Of a stretch of 64,000 nucleotides of DNA, positions 63,578-64,000 are shown one piece after another; position 1 is the first letter of the stretch; the number at the start of each line of letters is the position of its first letter. The DNA comes from an uncultured Clostridia bacterium (GTDB lineage: Bacteria; Bacillota; Clostridia; TANB77; CAG-508): NCBI GenBank assembly GCA_934162535.1, contig CAKPJC010000007.1, forward strand, positions 21,167 through 85,166, given 5' to 3'. The position numbers and the translations under genes were made by a program. The notes below the pieces were generated by a model. That model was given only the letters and a program-made list of their open reading frames with translations, searched no databases and had not been told where the DNA came from.

Positions 63578-64000
63578 TTATTTTATATTTTCTATGTCTT
63601 CTTTACTAAGTTCTGTTAATTCCATTATCTCTTCTATTGGCATATTCTTTGCTTTCATTTTCTTAGCTATTTCTAGCCTTTCGATTGTTATTCCCTCTGT
63701 TTTGCCTTCTTCTCTACCCTCTTCTTTTGCCAATCTTGTTTGTACTTCTTGATCCATTAAGGCTAATGCTCTTTTTTCCACTATCTCTTGAAAATCTTTG
63801 TCCCCACTCAAATATTCTAATTCTTTTCTAGCCTGTTTAAAATATTTGTTATTTTCATACATCATTTTTTCTAACCTCCCATCCTCTGGGTCATTGATAA
63901 AACTCATCCATTGTGCTAGTTCGTCTGTTTGTATTTCTATATCTTTTACCTTTGGAATTTCTAATACATGTATTTGAAACTTATCTGTTAGTACTGAGTC
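63578..64000 (-). CDS. Rpn-family PD-(D/E)XK nuclease/transposase-like protein, C-terminal part
   Basis: Open from the window edge at 64000 to a stop at 63578 (140 codons visible; 5' part outside). The visible segment begins in a QIHVLEIPK strand and contains the family's C-terminal EEGREEGKTEGITIERLEIAKKMKAKN run and the closing MPIEEIMELTELSKEDIENIK. The catalytic PD-(D/E)XK core lies outside the window. These genes are multi-copy in Clostridia genomes and act as recombination-promoting nucleases. Confidence 0.82.
   Translation of the reverse strand, partial: DSVLTDKFQIHVLEIPKVKDIEIQTDELAQWMSFINDPEDGRLEKMMYENNKYFKQARKELEYLSGDKDFQEIVEKRALALMDQEVQTRLAKEEGREEGKTEGITIERLEIAKKMKAKNMPIEEIMELTELSKEDIENIK

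Overview
The window is very AT-rich and reads as a chromosomal segment of a spore-forming, Gram-positive, probably gut-associated member of the Clostridia. Evidence for this is spoIVB, an alpha/beta-type SASP gene, the spoIIA operon (spoIIAA, spoIIAB, sigF), spoIID and a spoIIQ-like gene, together with strong AGGAGG ribosome sites, sortase-type wall anchoring and a P-type Wzy capsule locus with a PHP phosphatase and BY-kinase. The species call is inference. Almost every gene lies on the minus strand; the only convincing plus-strand genes are the SASP gene and a heptad-repeat coiled-coil gene.

Layout, low to high coordinate. 1-4.4 kb: a secreted cohesin-like protein (cut by the window edge) and a 1232-residue LRR surface protein ending in a dockerin. 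4.4-16 kb: spoIVB, then a Tad/type II secretion-like pilus operon: CpaB-like SAF protein, two ParA/MinD-like proteins (one with a decayed P-loop), a TadA/CpaF ATPase, a tandem TadB/TadC-type membrane protein and six small pilin-like membrane proteins. 16-17.4 kb: a HAD hydrolase and a SASP. 17.4-22.1 kb: capsule-type control genes (PHP phosphatase, BY-kinase, Wzz-like chain-length protein), an unknown membrane protein, a sortase and its LAYTG substrate. 22.2-35 kb: a polysaccharide locus running from a VanZ-like protein and an initiating phosphoglycosyl transferase through glycosyltransferases, two pyruvyl transferases, an SDR, a MenD-like ThDP enzyme, Wzy, Wzx and a ferredoxin/FrhB-like protein.

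35-44.5 kb: small accessory genes, a GntR-ABC operon with an apparent autoregulatory operator, an MgtA-type Mg2+ P-type ATPase, a patch of gene remnants (an internally deleted O-acetyltransferase, the tail of a second RsgA, a broken RhuM-like gene), a transglutaminase-like protein, a QueH-GNAT fusion and RuvB. 44.5-48.1 kb: spoIIAA-spoIIAB-sigF-spoIID-spoIIQ in one direction, with Spo0A-box-like sites upstream. 48.2-53.7 kb: the familiar rlmN-prpC-prkC-rsgA order, interrupted between prkC and rsgA by the inverted coiled-coil gene. 53.9-60.5 kb: tRNA wobble-uridine modification genes (yrrO/yrrM-like), typA, plsC, a P-loop/Asp23-like protein and a processive-type GT2. 60.7-64 kb: a P2B-type calcium-ATPase homologue in which all three catalytic signature motifs are altered but the frame is intact and the promoter is consensus, then the 3' part of an Rpn/PD-(D/E)XK transposase-like gene.

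The most unusual items are the apparent pseudo-P-type ATPase, the family of leaderless pilin-like proteins with a shared C-terminal T-G-[RK]-[IV] signature, the MenD-like enzyme paired with an SDR inside a polysaccharide locus, and the cohesin/dockerin neighbours in a non-cellulosomal setting. No rRNA, tRNA or CRISPR array was seen.
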